From Amaurobius ferox (Eukaryota > Arthropoda > Arachnida > Araneae > Amaurobiidae), in assembly GCA_951213105.1 (NCBI GenBank), contig OX578147.1, positions 122,541,399 through 122,605,398 of the forward strand: a DNA stretch of 64,000 nucleotides. Reading direction: 5' to 3'. This document shows positions 11,058 to 22,344 of this stretch, one piece after another; position 1 is the first letter of the stretch; each line of letters opens with the position of its first letter. A program made the position numbers and the translations under genes. The notes under the pieces were generated by a model that searched no databases, was not told the origin of the DNA, and was given only the letters and a program-made list of their open reading frames with translations.

Positions 11058-11700
11058 ACTTTCTCAGGCATATTGTTTTTCAAAAACTCAAAAGTATTGA
11101 TTTCAGGAAAATTTTCGATTTCAAGATTTTAATGCCAGTATATGTTTTAAGACTCTCCTGAACATGTTTTGACTATTTTTAGAGATATCCGTCTGCCTGT
11201 CTGATGTCGATTTTTTGTGTACACGATAACAGCCACAAATAGTACTGGATTTTCACGACACTTCATATCCGGCTTTGTTATCAAAAAATCTAGAACAAAA
11301 TTGAACTTTTTTCTTTAATTTTAGCAAAAACTTCGATATTTATTTGACATTTTATATTTTTTAACGTGGCAGCATAGGACAACATTTGACATAATCATAC
11401 ATAAATGGGTTTATTTATGGCTCAATGATCACAATACTTTCAGTTTCAATCATTGTTGTGACAAATAGCCGTGAAGCAATTATTTTTTTTCATGGCGTCA
11501 TTAGCCCCTCCCTTGGGGGGCAAGTTAGCCCACCGGGGAGTACATTGTCAAATATGGTATCAATTGAAAGATTTTTTCAAACCCTTTAAAGTGAAAGTGA
11601 ACTCGCTATAGTTGTAATATTATTTTCTTGTAAAATTTGGAAGAAATGGATGTTGATATGAGAAAATCGAGTCGAGCCACATTCAAGTTAATTTTTATGT
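11056..11700 (+). repeat. Hairpin-ended repeat, family B, copy 1
   Basis: Starts with 'tactttctcaggcatattg', then 'gaaaattttcgatttcaaga', 'ctcctgaacatgttttgac', 'gtctgcctgtctg' and the 'cattagcccctcccttgggg' block. It ends in 'atatgagaaaatcgagtcga' and 'gccacatt'. The order is the same as in the copies at 21364, 29860 and 30247. Non-coding. Confidence 0.75.
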
Positions 11701-12231
11701 TGGATTGTTTCATACTATTTATTTCTAATCATTACAATTTTTGATTATGTTTTGAAATAAATTTAGAATATAATTAAATGCAGTCTGCATAATTTATTAT
11801 TTGCTTCTATTTAAAAAAGTAAGTCACATTATAATATTTAACTTCATTATAATTTATTATTCCTTTTCCTGCACTTGCAAAAAATTCAAATAATGTAATT
11901 TCTGTACTGGTTTGTATACATCTTTAGTTCTTCAACTAATGTTAGAAAAATATTTTAATTGGTGTCAACATTTTTAATAATACAGGGTTAACTATTTAAA
12001 AAGCAATCTTGATTATTTTCTTAAGTAAATTAGACGCCGTAGTATTTAATTAATTTCAACTTTTCTCGTTCTTTGCAGACATGTTTTGGAATACGACGTC
12101 TGGGTTTATTTCCTATTCTTACGTTAATTAGGATTTGCCATCATGTTGCTTGCATGGAAAATATTTTAATTAAAATATTTCATTTCCTGTAAACACTGAT
12201 TCTACATCAAAGGTGTACAAATATAATAATA
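11701..12231. other. AT-rich DNA, nothing recognised
   Basis: No open frame of note and no repeat shared with the rest of the window was seen. Confidence 0.5.
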
Positions 12232-12385
12232 ATAACAATAATTTTTTGACGGAGCCTGCGTATGGTTCAATAATAATAATCATAATGTTTGGGAAAAGCC
12301 TTCGTAAGGTTCAATAATAATAATAAAAAGAAATTTTTGAGGGACCCTTCGTATGGTTCAATAATAATAATAATAATAATAACTT
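12232..12385. repeat. Three imperfect repeats ending in (AAT)n
   Basis: Units of about 60 bp each contain '...cct(t/g)cgtatggttcaa' followed by (taa)n: near 12255-12280, 12298-12330 and 12347-12382. They lie within the decayed mariner region below. The runs of isoleucine or tyrosine in the overlapping minus-strand frames come from these triplets. Confidence 0.7.
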
Positions 12386-12417
12386 TCTGAAGGAACGCAG
12401 GTGCATTATCGGAAATG

Positions 12418-12530
12418 GTAACATTGCACAAACGGAAATGTTGCACAAACGGACAAATGGAAATTGCACAAACGGACTTTGCACAAATGGACATTGCACA
12501 AACTGACAAATAGAAATGGTGACATTGCAC
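12418..12530. repeat. Short tandem repeat 'attgcacaaacgga'
   Basis: About six variants of a 14-20-bp unit ('ttgcacaaacggacaaatgg'). It is followed at 12526-12547 by a perfect palindrome, 'tgcacctgctgaagcaggtg' plus 'ca'. It seems to have expanded inside the mariner remnant. Confidence 0.75.
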
Positions 12531-12797
12531 CTGCTGAAGCAGGTGCAGTATTTCTGTCGGCAATTTCCCCAAACGCTGGCAGAATTTGATATTCGCACGT
12601 TGTTCTTCAAACACCATTTCAATTTTCGACGAACGCGAACGACTACAGTTCACTAACACGCATTGTCTGGAAAAACCCTGCTTCTTCCTTTTCACATCTC
12701 GCGTCACATGTGCCTCTACGCCACGGTAAAATAGTTATCCTCTCCTCCATCAGAGATGGAGATATCAGCACAGTCTCCGAACTTTTTGATCCTACCT

Positions 12798-12800
<3 letters not shown>
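12523..12800 (-). pseudogene. mariner-type transposase N-terminal fragment with 5' end
   Basis: On the minus strand the frame contains 'FEEQRANIKFCQRLGKLPTE' followed by a 'LHLLQQV' helix. This is the helix-turn-helix start of Mos1/mariner-type transposases, which binds the terminal repeats. Upstream, 'acaaggtaggatcaaaaagt' (near 12800) resembles a mariner terminal inverted repeat. The frame then runs into simple repeats, and the catalytic domain is absent. An AT microsatellite at 12799-12862 abuts the outer end. Confidence 0.65.

Positions 12801-12862
<62 letters not shown>
12799..12862. repeat. (AT)n microsatellite
   Basis: About 60 bp of uninterrupted alternating A and T, immediately outside the mariner end. 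Confidence 0.9.
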
Positions 12863-12865
<3 letters not shown>

Positions 12866-13879
12866 CATTGAACACTTGTAGGGAAAAACTGTAGGTGTTA
12901 GACTTTCATTTTATTTGTAATTCATTATTGTAATTCATTATTGTAATCCTAAGTTAAAGGATATTAAGCAGCTTTAAAACCCACATATTCTTTTATGTAC
13001 ACTTTGTACATATGAGCATAATACGATATTTGATAAGAATCTTTAGAAAAATAATGAAACGGTAATGAAAACTATTCTTGTATTTGTGATAAGCCAGCAC
13101 AAGCAGTTATGAATTGTGCAGCTTTAGCCACCCGTCGTTAATGGGTGGAAACCGAAATAATTGCAATTGACATAATAGATTGCAATTATCAATTACAATA
13201 CATAAGGAATAAAAATATAATCATCTTGTTTCAGTCCATCATTTCGTTCCAAGACAATTAGTTTCCCAAGACTTTGAGAAGATCTGGAAGAATTCCAAAT
13301 ATTTTATTACCATAGATAATGAGTTATGATGAGTGCCTCATAATTAAATTTTCCTAATATTTGCCCTTATTATATTTTTCTGGATATTCCATGATTGCAT
13401 AGCAGAATTGTAATTTAAAGTAACATTACTTCGAGAAACTAGAAAATTGTTTTCTTAAAACGCAAAAATGCTATTATGTTAGACAAAAGTCTAGCATGTA
13501 AATGTTTTAGAAGTTTTGTTCTTAAAAATAAATTTTTGTTCAACTTACAATGTGTTTTTGTCGTAGTTTGTGTTAAATTATCTAATCATTAAGTTTATAT
13601 TCTCTGCGTTTTATTTATTTTTTCTGGTATGTATCTCAAGATATTATTTTTTTTCTATTTCCAATTTTACTCCTTTTACTCGATTTTTGTCATACTAGGT
13701 GGCGCTACTATATTAAGTAGGTCGTTTAACAGTATTTTTGTTTATCCAGCTTTGTGTAGCTCTTATGTTGGCGTTAAGTTCCAGACTCTACACACTGAAA
13801 AAGGAAATCTAAAGATTTTCAAAAACTCTGATCTCCTGTACCTAAAATGAAAATCGTAAACCCCCTCCCCTTAGCTCCT
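12863..13879. other. AT-rich DNA, nothing recognised
   Basis: The 73-codon frame at 13629-13850 is rich in F, Y and S and matches nothing I know. No duplicate of this stretch was noticed. Confidence 0.5.
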
Positions 13880-14545
13880 CTGGAATCCGATGCTAAATTT
13901 ATATAAGTCATCATCTAATCATCTATAGGCAATCCTGAGAAATAGATATTTCAAGGAAGCATTTCAGACTGGAAGTTGAAAACAAACAGAGAAATAAAAC
14001 CGTCCATCTACTTCAAAATGTGATGATAAATCTATACAGTTATCATCTAAGCTATATCTATAGCAAATTCTGGAAAAAATAGATGTTTCAAAGGAAATGC
14101 ACGTTTTTTTAATTGGAAAAGACGTCACCATAACAGGAAGTGAAGATCCTTAGTGAGTCCCTTTAATTCCTCCAAAATTTAATATTGAATCTATATCAGT
14201 TATTACCTGAGTTATATCTATAACCATTATTGAGAAATAGAGGCTTCAAAGAACATTTTTGAACCGGAAGTGGCGAAAACATCGGAAGTTAATTTTTTTA
14301 GAGAATCATCTAACCTTCATCAGAATTTGATGCTAAATCAATATCAGTTACCATATAAGATCTATCTATCACCAAGATTGAGAAATAGATGTTTCAAATA
14401 AAATGAAAATGTTTAAACCGGAAATGGAAAACGAACTGAAAATGGAAATCCTTAGTATATCATTCTAAATCCATATCAGTCATAATCTAAAGTCTATCTA
14501 TATCAGATCTCGAGAAATAGATGGTTCAAGACAATTTGAGCCCCC
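13880..14545 (+). repeat. Tandem/dispersed repeat family C, locus 1
   Basis: About five diverged units of 110-130 bp. Each has 'tatcagt(t/c)at(c/t)atct', 'atctatagc/accaat', 'gagaaatagatgtttcaa' and 'ccggaagtg(g/a)' blocks in that order. The same blocks occur inverted at 23520-24245 and in this orientation at 54255-54690. Non-coding. Confidence 0.75.
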
Positions 14546-14624
14546 AAAAAACATTAGTATGGAAACACTTTTGCCACCAATTAAATGCAACGATTTGAAT
14601 GTTTGGCGCATTTACCTTTGTAAT

Positions 14625-14745
14625 CAGACCATAAGTATCAGACTATAAATATCAGACCATAAGTGTACGACTTTGAATACCAGACCATGAGTATCAGACT
14701 ATAAGTATCATTAGAATATGAGTATCAGAATATGAGCATGTATGT
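14625..14745. repeat. Short tandem repeat 'cagaccataagtat'
   Basis: Roughly eight variants of a 14-15-bp unit (cagaccataagtat, cagactataaatat, cagaatatgagcat). It is followed by several 'gtatac' palindromes up to about 14880. Confidence 0.75.
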
Positions 14746-15502
14746 ACGACCATCTCTTGTATACAGTCTGTTTTCCACCAAACCATGTTATACAAGAAAC
14801 ATAAATCCTAACATTTCCGCCGTATGTACACCATATGTATACGACAATACGTATACTCTGCCATTATACTGTATACAATATACGTGAATTTTAGTATATC
14901 CTGATATTTCTATTAAATTTATCTCCCGAATCTCACGTAACGAGAATTCTGTGGAGTTGAATATTTCTTAAATATCAATCTAAAGCATTTCTTGGAAAAG
15001 TTCTGGTTTGGAAATAAATTCCTTTAGAGGTGGCCCTATCGCACGTATTCGTTATGATGTTTCCTTGTTAGGATAATAGAATGATTTCAGAAATATCTTA
15101 GTAACTTCAAATGAATACACAGAACCTTAGAAATTAGTTTAGAAGTTTGTTTATAGCGGGATACTTAGAATTGTATAGTGTCTTAAAATTGCGTTCCTGG
15201 AATGGTTGTGTATGCAGTTAAATTAGTGCACGTGGATATAAATTACTTTGGCGTAGTTTCGTTCGTTGATTTGAAATAACAGTAACCTTAATTGAATTGA
15301 ATATTAGTTGATATTCAACAGAGTTTTTAGACATTGCTTTTATTTGGTTATAAACCACTTTAATTCTCTCTTATCTATCAAATGATGTTATTTATAATTT
15401 TTTTACTGATTTTTTTAAAAATAACAATAATGGAGAACTGTGCACAAATATATAAGGCTGATAAATATTTGTAGTTTTGGTATTTCAAATAGATGCATGT
15501 TT
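14746..15502. other. AT-rich DNA, nothing recognised
   Basis: No supportable frame or repeat apart from the 'gtatac' words noted above. Confidence 0.5.
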
Positions 15503-15862
15503 TGTTTTCGTCTTCTTCGACCTAGACCGTCCGACTTATCCGAAGGTGTTGAAGACCCAGACCGTCCGGCTCGTCAGCAAGGACTTGAGCAACCATTTGG
15601 ACGGCCGGTTATCCGAAGGTGTAAGGTATCTGTTTGGACGGCCGGAAAGTACCACCCAATTTAGACCAGAAGTCAGTACGAGGCGGCATCCACAAGAAAC
15701 ATGTCCCCCTTCCCTTACCATAAACCACTTATAAGGTCCCACATATTTAACGTGCCCGAACTCCGCGTGATCACGGGGATAATTTCTGCAAGCCGGGAAT
15801 CGAACTCGGGTCGTCCGGATGCAATCCCCGGGCGCTAACCATTGGGCTGTCTCACCCAAATT
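15503..15862 (-). mobile_element. tRNA-headed SINE, copy 1
   Basis: On the minus strand it starts with a tRNA-like head. Box A ('tagcgc' after 'cagcccaatggt') lies near 15848-15830 and box B ('gttcgattcc') near 15803-15794, the internal RNA polymerase III promoter of tRNA genes. A body follows ('cgcggagttcgggcacgtta'; '...ccagaagtcag...'), then a tail module 'ggccgtccaaa...ggtcggacggtctgggtc' present twice, and a (GAA)-type end ('gtcgaagaaga'). Related copies lie at 32897, 48640 and, with a different head, 31644. It would depend on a LINE for movement. No clear target duplication. Confidence 0.85.
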
Positions 15863-17074
15863 TATCATTATGTAAAATGCATTGTTAACTAAATTTTGAT
15901 GCTATAAAATTTCCTGTTAAATATAAATAAAATTACATGTAGTGGAATCTTTATAAGCCAGTATTCAGTTTCTTGATGTAGAAAAATATTTTACTCAACT
16001 CCATAATGCTCGCTTACCATGCGTTAGCTACGGTTTAAAAACCTTTTTCTTGATAACACCATAAATGTATTTTCTTGATAACACCATAAATATCACATAA
16101 ATGTACCTTGACAAGTATTAATAGTAATAACATGCATATTCAGTTTTAAATGGCAAGTTCTTTCTCCATTGTTAATGAAATTATATCGCTATAAAACGAA
16201 ATATGTGAAGTAAACAATTGAATAAATTAAACCAATTTAACCATATTATATGAAGCAATCCAGTAGAACACTGGTTATAATTATCTAGTACATGAAACAT
16301 AAACCGCTACTGTATAACGTAAACCGCTTTCAAAGACAAGGTATGGTAACTGTGGCAAATGTTACCTTCATCGCATAGATCTGGAAACTATACTGGAACA
16401 TACTCCAATTAGATATGCAGGATATTAGAACATGCAGGATACAATTACTATGGTATCTCCTCTCTGTACAGTGTCATAGGTCTATACTTACCAGTGTGTC
16501 ACATGACCGCAAACGCATTGTGGTTATGTCTCAGTTGCTAAGCAATGGCATTGTTCGCGTGTTATATAAGACTACGATGGTTTGCGAAAAAGTTACCATA
16601 TATATCTATAGCTGGCGTGAAAAAGCGCATAAGTCGAAAACAAGGATTTTGAAATATCGAGGAAAGAAAATGTTGAAACTTTCAGAAGAACTGTTTTTTA
16701 ATTTTAATTTTTTGTTTCAAAATACAAATTTTGTTTTTATGGAGTTCGTTATACATTTATAATCTAAATAATTAATAATTATTCTTAATTTATATTTTTG
16801 CCGCACTGATATCCGTACAAAATCTAATTGGTGTTTAAGGTTTTTCTTTTATTAACATCTTTGGAGCCCAACTGACTTAAGTGCTTTTCCACAACAAATA
16901 TCAGATATGTCTTTTAAATCAAATATGTTGTAAGAAAAAAATTGTAATTTTTGATTTGTGCGCTCTTTTCCGCCACCTCTAGATATGTTTCGTGCAGAGC
17001 TATCTTAAGAGGACTGAAAGCTGAGGTGACATTTTACTCAGTTTTATCGTAATTCCATCATGCGTACATTAACT
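15863..17074. other. No gene recognised
   Basis: The 115-codon frame at 16415-16762 has no domain I recognise; its C-terminal part is low-complexity (N, F). A direct repeat 'cttgataacaccataaatg' occurs twice at 16050-16095. No other structure was seen. Confidence 0.45.
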
Positions 17075-17745
17075 ATATGGCTAAATTATGGCTTTACTCA
17101 AGCTTCTGATGCCAGAATCTAATTTCAAATAATTTGATTTCTTTTTTTTTTTACACATTTTACAAGAATGAAATTTGAAAAATCTGTATTGTTGGTCGAA
17201 GAAATAATCACAATTATAGCATGTTACCTTTCATTTTAAAGGGCTTGAAAGAATCTTAAGATTGATACCAAGTTTGACAACTTCTCCCGACGGAAGATAA
17301 TGACATCCCAATGACGTAAATTTTTATTGCAGCTATCTTACTCTATAGTGATTCAAACTACTAAGTTTCATGATCATTGACCTATAGGTGACCCCTCTAA
17401 TGCATCTTTAGATCAATTGCTGTCCTACGCTACCACGTTAAGAAAATATGAAATTTCGAATAAATTTCAAGGTTTTCATTCGGTTTTTAAAAAATTCTAC
17501 CTACTTTGAGATGTTTCATTAGCAAAACCAAATATAAAGTTTTCATAAAAATCCATTAATATTTGTGGCAGCAATTGTGTACACAAGAAATTGACCAGAG
17601 ACAGGCAGACGGACACAACTCTAAAAATAGTGAAAACACGTTCAGGAAGTCCTAAAACATATATTAGCATCAAAATATGGAAATCGAAAAATTTCCTAAA
17701 AACAATACCTTCTCTGTACTTTGTACGACAAAGTAAAAATTTGCC
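17075..17745 (-). repeat. Hairpin-ended repeat, family B, copy 2
   Basis: Inverted relative to copy 1 and strongly decayed. It holds 'cttctgatgccagaatcta' at its low end, 'acttctcccgacggaagata', 'agacaggcagacgga' and 'atcgaaaaatttcc' towards the high end, where a hairpin-like 'ctttgtacgacaaagta' ends it. Confidence 0.65.
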
Positions 17746-18159
17746 TTTTAATATAACTTTAATATACAGGATGCTTCAGAGAGATGGCAGAAAAATTCTC
17801 ATAGCCTAACAAAAAAGTTCCATTGACAAAGATTAAAATTACCCGAGATGACTTTATAGTTAAAGTGTTCGTCGAGTAATAAGAGACTAAATAAAACTTT
17901 TCTTGAAGATCGGTATTCATGTGCTTTTCGAATTCACATTTTATCAACGAAATTCATCTTTGAAAAGATCCCCTGCAATCTACGTTTTCGCTTTTTAATT
18001 TGTTCGAAAGTTATTTAACTTCTATAATATTTAACAATTTTTTTCACGGCCAATTTTGCTTATTATAGAGAACCAGAATTATTTCTTTTAAAGTTCTTTA
18101 AATGAATCGGGAATATTTTGCTAATTTGAACGTTATCTGTATAAGTCTCATATAAATTA

Positions 18160-18826
18160 ACTGGCTCCAGTCGACTTTCTCATGCCAGAATCCATTCTTA
18201 TTTATCTTTTGGGTTTTTATTTTTATTTTATAACAACTTTTTTGAAAAATCGCTATATATGGTTCAATTGATTACAATTATCGTGTGTTACCTTACACTT
18301 TAATGAGTTTGAAAAAATATTTTGATTGATACCATACTTAATAATGTACCCCCTCCACACAGGGGAGGGGTAACTTGCCCCCCAAGGGGGGACCAACATC
18401 GTCAGGAACACAAAAATTATTTCACGGCTATTTTCACAACAGTGATTGAAAGTATTAAGTCCTGTGATCATGGAACCATAAATGACCCTATTTATGAATG
18501 ATAGGAAGAACTTTTGTCTTAATCTGCCATGTTAAAAAATATGAAATTTTGAATAAATCAAGTTTTTGCTCGACTTCAAAAGTCTATTTAGTTCTATATT
18601 TTTCGATAACAAAGCGGAATATAAAGTTTCGTGAAAATCCATTAGCATTTGTGGCTGCTATCAGGTCCACGAGAAATCAGCCACAGACATACAGGCATCC
18701 AAGAATAGTCAAAACGTGCTCAGGAGTTCCTGAAACATATATTGGCATCGAAATCTTGAATTCGAAAATTTTCGTGAAAACAATACTTTCTCTATACTAT
18801 ATTACACAATATAAGGAAGTAAAAAT
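18160..18826 (-). repeat. Hairpin-ended repeat, family B, copy 3
   Basis: The low end carries the arm 'actttctcatgccagaatcc' preceded by 'aactggctccagtcg'. The high end carries 'actttctctatac...ataaggaagt'. The interior has the 'ccctccacacaggggagggg' / 'cccccaagggggg' block and the 'cataaatgaccctatttatg' segment found in other copies. Both ends have the TTTCTCAT-type arm typical of family B. Confidence 0.75.
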
Positions 18827-19270
18827 GAAATATTGTATTTTGTTTAGGTCACGTGACATGTTTTAGTAATTAAACTGTCATAATCTTAATGTCTATCTTG
18901 TTTGAAGCAATTTTGTTTTAAATTGGAATCATGAGACTTCAATTAATCGCTCAAGATATATTTAGGCGCGTATAATCTTTCTGAGACCAGTTGTATACGC
19001 AACTGTCTATCGCGTCCTGCAAAATCTGAAAAGGTTGAGGTATAAATCGTCTGTTATTTAAGTATAACAAATAAGCGGAAATAAGGTGTAAATTAACATT
19101 TCCTAATCATATTTTTTCATAATTAAACACATTTTTGAGTTAAAAACTGAAAAACATTTTGTTATATAATTTTGCTGGTTATATTTTGATGAGAATTTAT
19201 AATATTAGTTTTAAGGGTTCAACTGATATGAGTTCGATGGCACGTCTTTTAAAGATTTCTATAGATCGAT
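18827..19270. other. AT-rich DNA, nothing recognised
   Basis: No frame or repeat of note. Confidence 0.5.
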
Positions 19271-19775
19271 ATTACAGCTAACACGTTTTGCATTAGCGCA
19301 ACCACTATTTAAATTATAGCATTAGAGCTAGTATGTTTTGAAATTATAGTATTAGAGCAACAGACATTTAAATTATAATATTAGAGCTAATATGTTTTGC
19401 ATTATAGTATTAGAGCAACTACCATTTAAATTATAGCATTAGAGCTAATATGTTTTGCATTATAATATAAGAGCAGCCATAACATTTAAATCAAAGTAGT
19501 AGAGCTAATATGTTTTTAATTAGAGTATTATATCTAATATGTTTTGCATTATATTATTGGAGAAACCACCATTTAAATTATAGCATTAGAGCTAATATGT
19601 TTTGCATTATAGTATTAGAGCTAATATGTTTTGCATTATATTATTAGAGCAAGCACCATTTAAATTATTGCATTAGAGCAAATATGTTTCTTATTATAAA
19701 CATTAGAGCAACCATCATTTATATTATAGCATTAGAGCAAACATTAGAGTAAGCATTAGAGTAAGCATGTTTTAC
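19271..19775. repeat. Satellite array, units of about 30/58 bp
   Basis: Alternating sub-units 'agagctaatatgttttgcat' and 'agagcaaccaccatttaaat' joined by 'tatagtatt' form a roughly 58-bp higher unit, repeated about eight times with drift. The last part shortens to 'cattagagtaag'. No coding function. Confidence 0.9.
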
Positions 19776-20412
19776 ATAAAACTCGAAAGTTCATTTCTAA
19801 TACTCAGGTCGTCTGCTCCAAATACAGTGGTCTAAGTTTTGTAAATCTAAACTAAATCTAAAAAAAAATTCCAATTTCACTAATTAATTAAACAAAAATC
19901 CATAACATTTTCTATTTAATTATCATTTCACACGATACACCTAATACACATTAGAACATTTTAATTTTTAAACTCCCGGAACAACAGCAGCTCTTAAATG
20001 AATTATGCATGAAATGAAGGATAATTAACGGCACAGTTATAAGCTAATTTGCAGCTTCTAAACTTGTTGAAAGTACCTTAGAAGTCCCTGTTCTAACTTA
20101 AGGAACTATACTAATAGTATTAACATAAGTAGTTACAAGCAACCGAAGATTATTTAATTAATAACGTCCTAATAAACTAATACAGAGTTTCTTAGTTTGC
20201 TGCAATGATTTAGGAAGTTTATTTCCACCTTAAGCGAGGTTGTGATCCGAAGAGTATTGGTGTTGACGCGCTATGCAGGATTATAAATTATTGTAAACAC
20301 TATTTATTTACAGAAGGAACACTTTCAAGATAAAATAATAGAATAACAACAAGACAAACAGGATATAAGATCTTTAGTATTTCAGTACTTTCTCATGCTA
20401 TGTATTATAATA
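19776..20412. other. AT-rich DNA, nothing recognised
   Basis: No supportable gene or repeat. Confidence 0.5.
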
Positions 20413-21363
20413 TAAAAAATCTGATGTGGGCAACACATGACTTTCCTTATACAATGCAATGAATTTACAACTTTTACAGTTAAAAAACAATTTATTCTTA
20501 TAGTAGATACTTATATTCTTTCAAATATATTGAATTTCTTGAATTAGTCGTCATTTTCATTGATTTAGCGTCATTTTTATTCCTTTGGCGAAATTTTCAT
20601 TAATTTGGCAACATTTAAAAATGACGCCAAGTTGGCGACATTCAGCTAAATTCGTCGCCAAAATCTCGCCAAGCGTTATGGACGGAGAAATCAGTCATTC
20701 TTACAGCAAATAAATGACTATTGGCGTTCAAATAAAAATTATTACTCAAAGTATCTTCTCTCGTGAATGGAACGAGTTAGATCCACGAGAATGATGTCAT
20801 CCAATTTATCGCATGATATTACATATGAAAAGTGAACATGTTTCTTAACAGTTAATATATATTTTTTTAATTTATGGGACCTTTTGATAAATTTATTTGA
20901 AAAATTTGCAATATCTCGAGAACGGTTCATGCCAGCGTTCTAAAATTTATGTCAATCATTTTCTACGGAAAAATTACATAATAAATGTCTATTTGCGTAA
21001 CTTAATCAAAGGTTTTGATTTTTTGATGATTTTTTCAAAATTTCACTCGAAAATTTAGGAGGGTTCTGAACATTCGATTATGTTTAAAAAAATAGGCTTC
21101 CAGTATTCATGGATTGTGATTTTTGTACAAAATTTCATTCGAATCGCTGCATTCGTTCCCGAGATATCGACTCCACAGACTCACTAAGACACACACACAC
21201 ACATACACACTTTCACACACACACACACAGACATCACCTCAAAAATGTTCGATTCGTGATCAGGAATGCTTGAAACGTGCTCTCCCGTCAAAAACTCGAA
21301 TTCGAATTTTCGACCCCGTCACAATACTTTCCCTATACATTACATTATGTATATAAGGAAAGT
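20413..21363 (+). repeat. Hairpin-ended repeat, family A1, copy 2
   Basis: Starts 'aatctgatgtgggcaacaca' then 'tgactttccttata'. The interior holds 'gtcgccaa(g)' / 'ttggcgaca' inverted words, 'ccacgagaatgatgtcat', 'atctcgagaacggttcatg', 'cacacacac' and 'cgaattcgaattttcgaccc'. It ends in the hairpin 'actttccctatac...tatataaggaaagt'. Close in sequence to copies at 59953, 61208 and 62210. The hairpin is shared with the family B copy that follows. Frames at 21123-21484 are the CA tract and flanks, not a gene. Confidence 0.85.
21186..21232. repeat. (AC)n microsatellite inside A1
   Basis: Interrupted 'acacac' tract; the same position carries an AC or GT tract in the other A1 copies, so it belongs to the family. 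Confidence 0.85.
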
Positions 21364-22012
21364 AAAAAGTATTGTTTTCACAGAAATTTTCGAATTCGAG
21401 ATTTTGATGCCACTATCTCCTGAATACGTTTTTACAATTTATAGAGTGACTGTATGCTTCCGACCGACTGTATGCTTGTGGTGATTTTTTGTCTGCACGA
21501 TAGTAGCCATAAATACTAATGGATTTCCACGAAACTTGTTACAGCCTTGTTATAAAAAAAACATCTAGCAGTAAATAGAATTTTTTTTTAATTTGAGTGG
21601 AAACGAAGTTTTATATTTTTTTAACATGACAGCATAGGACAGAATTTAGTATAATCATGCATAAAAGGGATTATTTATGGCTTAGTGATCACGTGACTTA
21701 CTAGTTTCAATCATTGTTGTGAAAAATAGCCGCAATATAATTTTTATGTTCGTGACGTCATTAGCCCCTCTCGAGAGGTAAGTTGCTCCCCCGGGAGGTA
21801 CATTATCAAGTATGGTCTCAAATCGAAATATTTTTAAAAGCCCCTGAAAGTGGAGGGTAACACGCTATAATTGTAATAATTTTGACACATAATAGCGATT
21901 TTTCAAAAAAATTCCTATAAAATTTGGGGGGAGGGGGGGACAAGCTACTAAAAATAGATTCTGGTATTAGAAAGTCGGGATGAGGCTGCATGCACTCCAG
22001 TTAATGTTTAAA
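21364..22012 (+). repeat. Hairpin-ended repeat, family B, copy 4
   Basis: Begins at the hairpin that ends the preceding A1 copy and continues 'gaaattttcgaattcgagat', 'cctgaatacgttttt', 'ttgtctgcacgatagtagcc', 'gccccccgggaggt'-type block and 'ggtattagaaagtcgggatg' near its end. Together with A1 it makes a compound of about 1.6 kb, joined hairpin to hairpin. Confidence 0.75.
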
Positions 22013-22344
22013 GGTATTTAATATCAGATACGATTTTTTTAAATTGGTAATACTCGTATTCTGTACAATAATTAACAAATAAGAAATAAAACGGCAACAA
22101 AATGTATATAAACACAAATCAATAAACCATGAAGGCAAAGGGAAGGAGTTAAAAATCAATGTAAGGAAAACGCCAAAATCGTTTGAGATAATTTTTAGGT
22201 GCCATTGGGGTAAGAATATCTCCTTCAGTATATGTATTTCTATGGTGAATGGTTCATATTGAATTAAATAATATTTATAAAAATTGTTAATTTTGCAGAA
22301 AAAATTATCGGTTCTATGCAACTGCGAAGATCTAATCAAATATA

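Noticed and set aside
12267..12707. 146-codon minus frame taken as a whole gene
   Set aside because: Only the N-terminal part (to about 12523) is mariner-like; the rest is translated simple repeats.
16415..16762. 115-codon frame
   Set aside because: No recognisable domain, and a low-complexity C-terminus.
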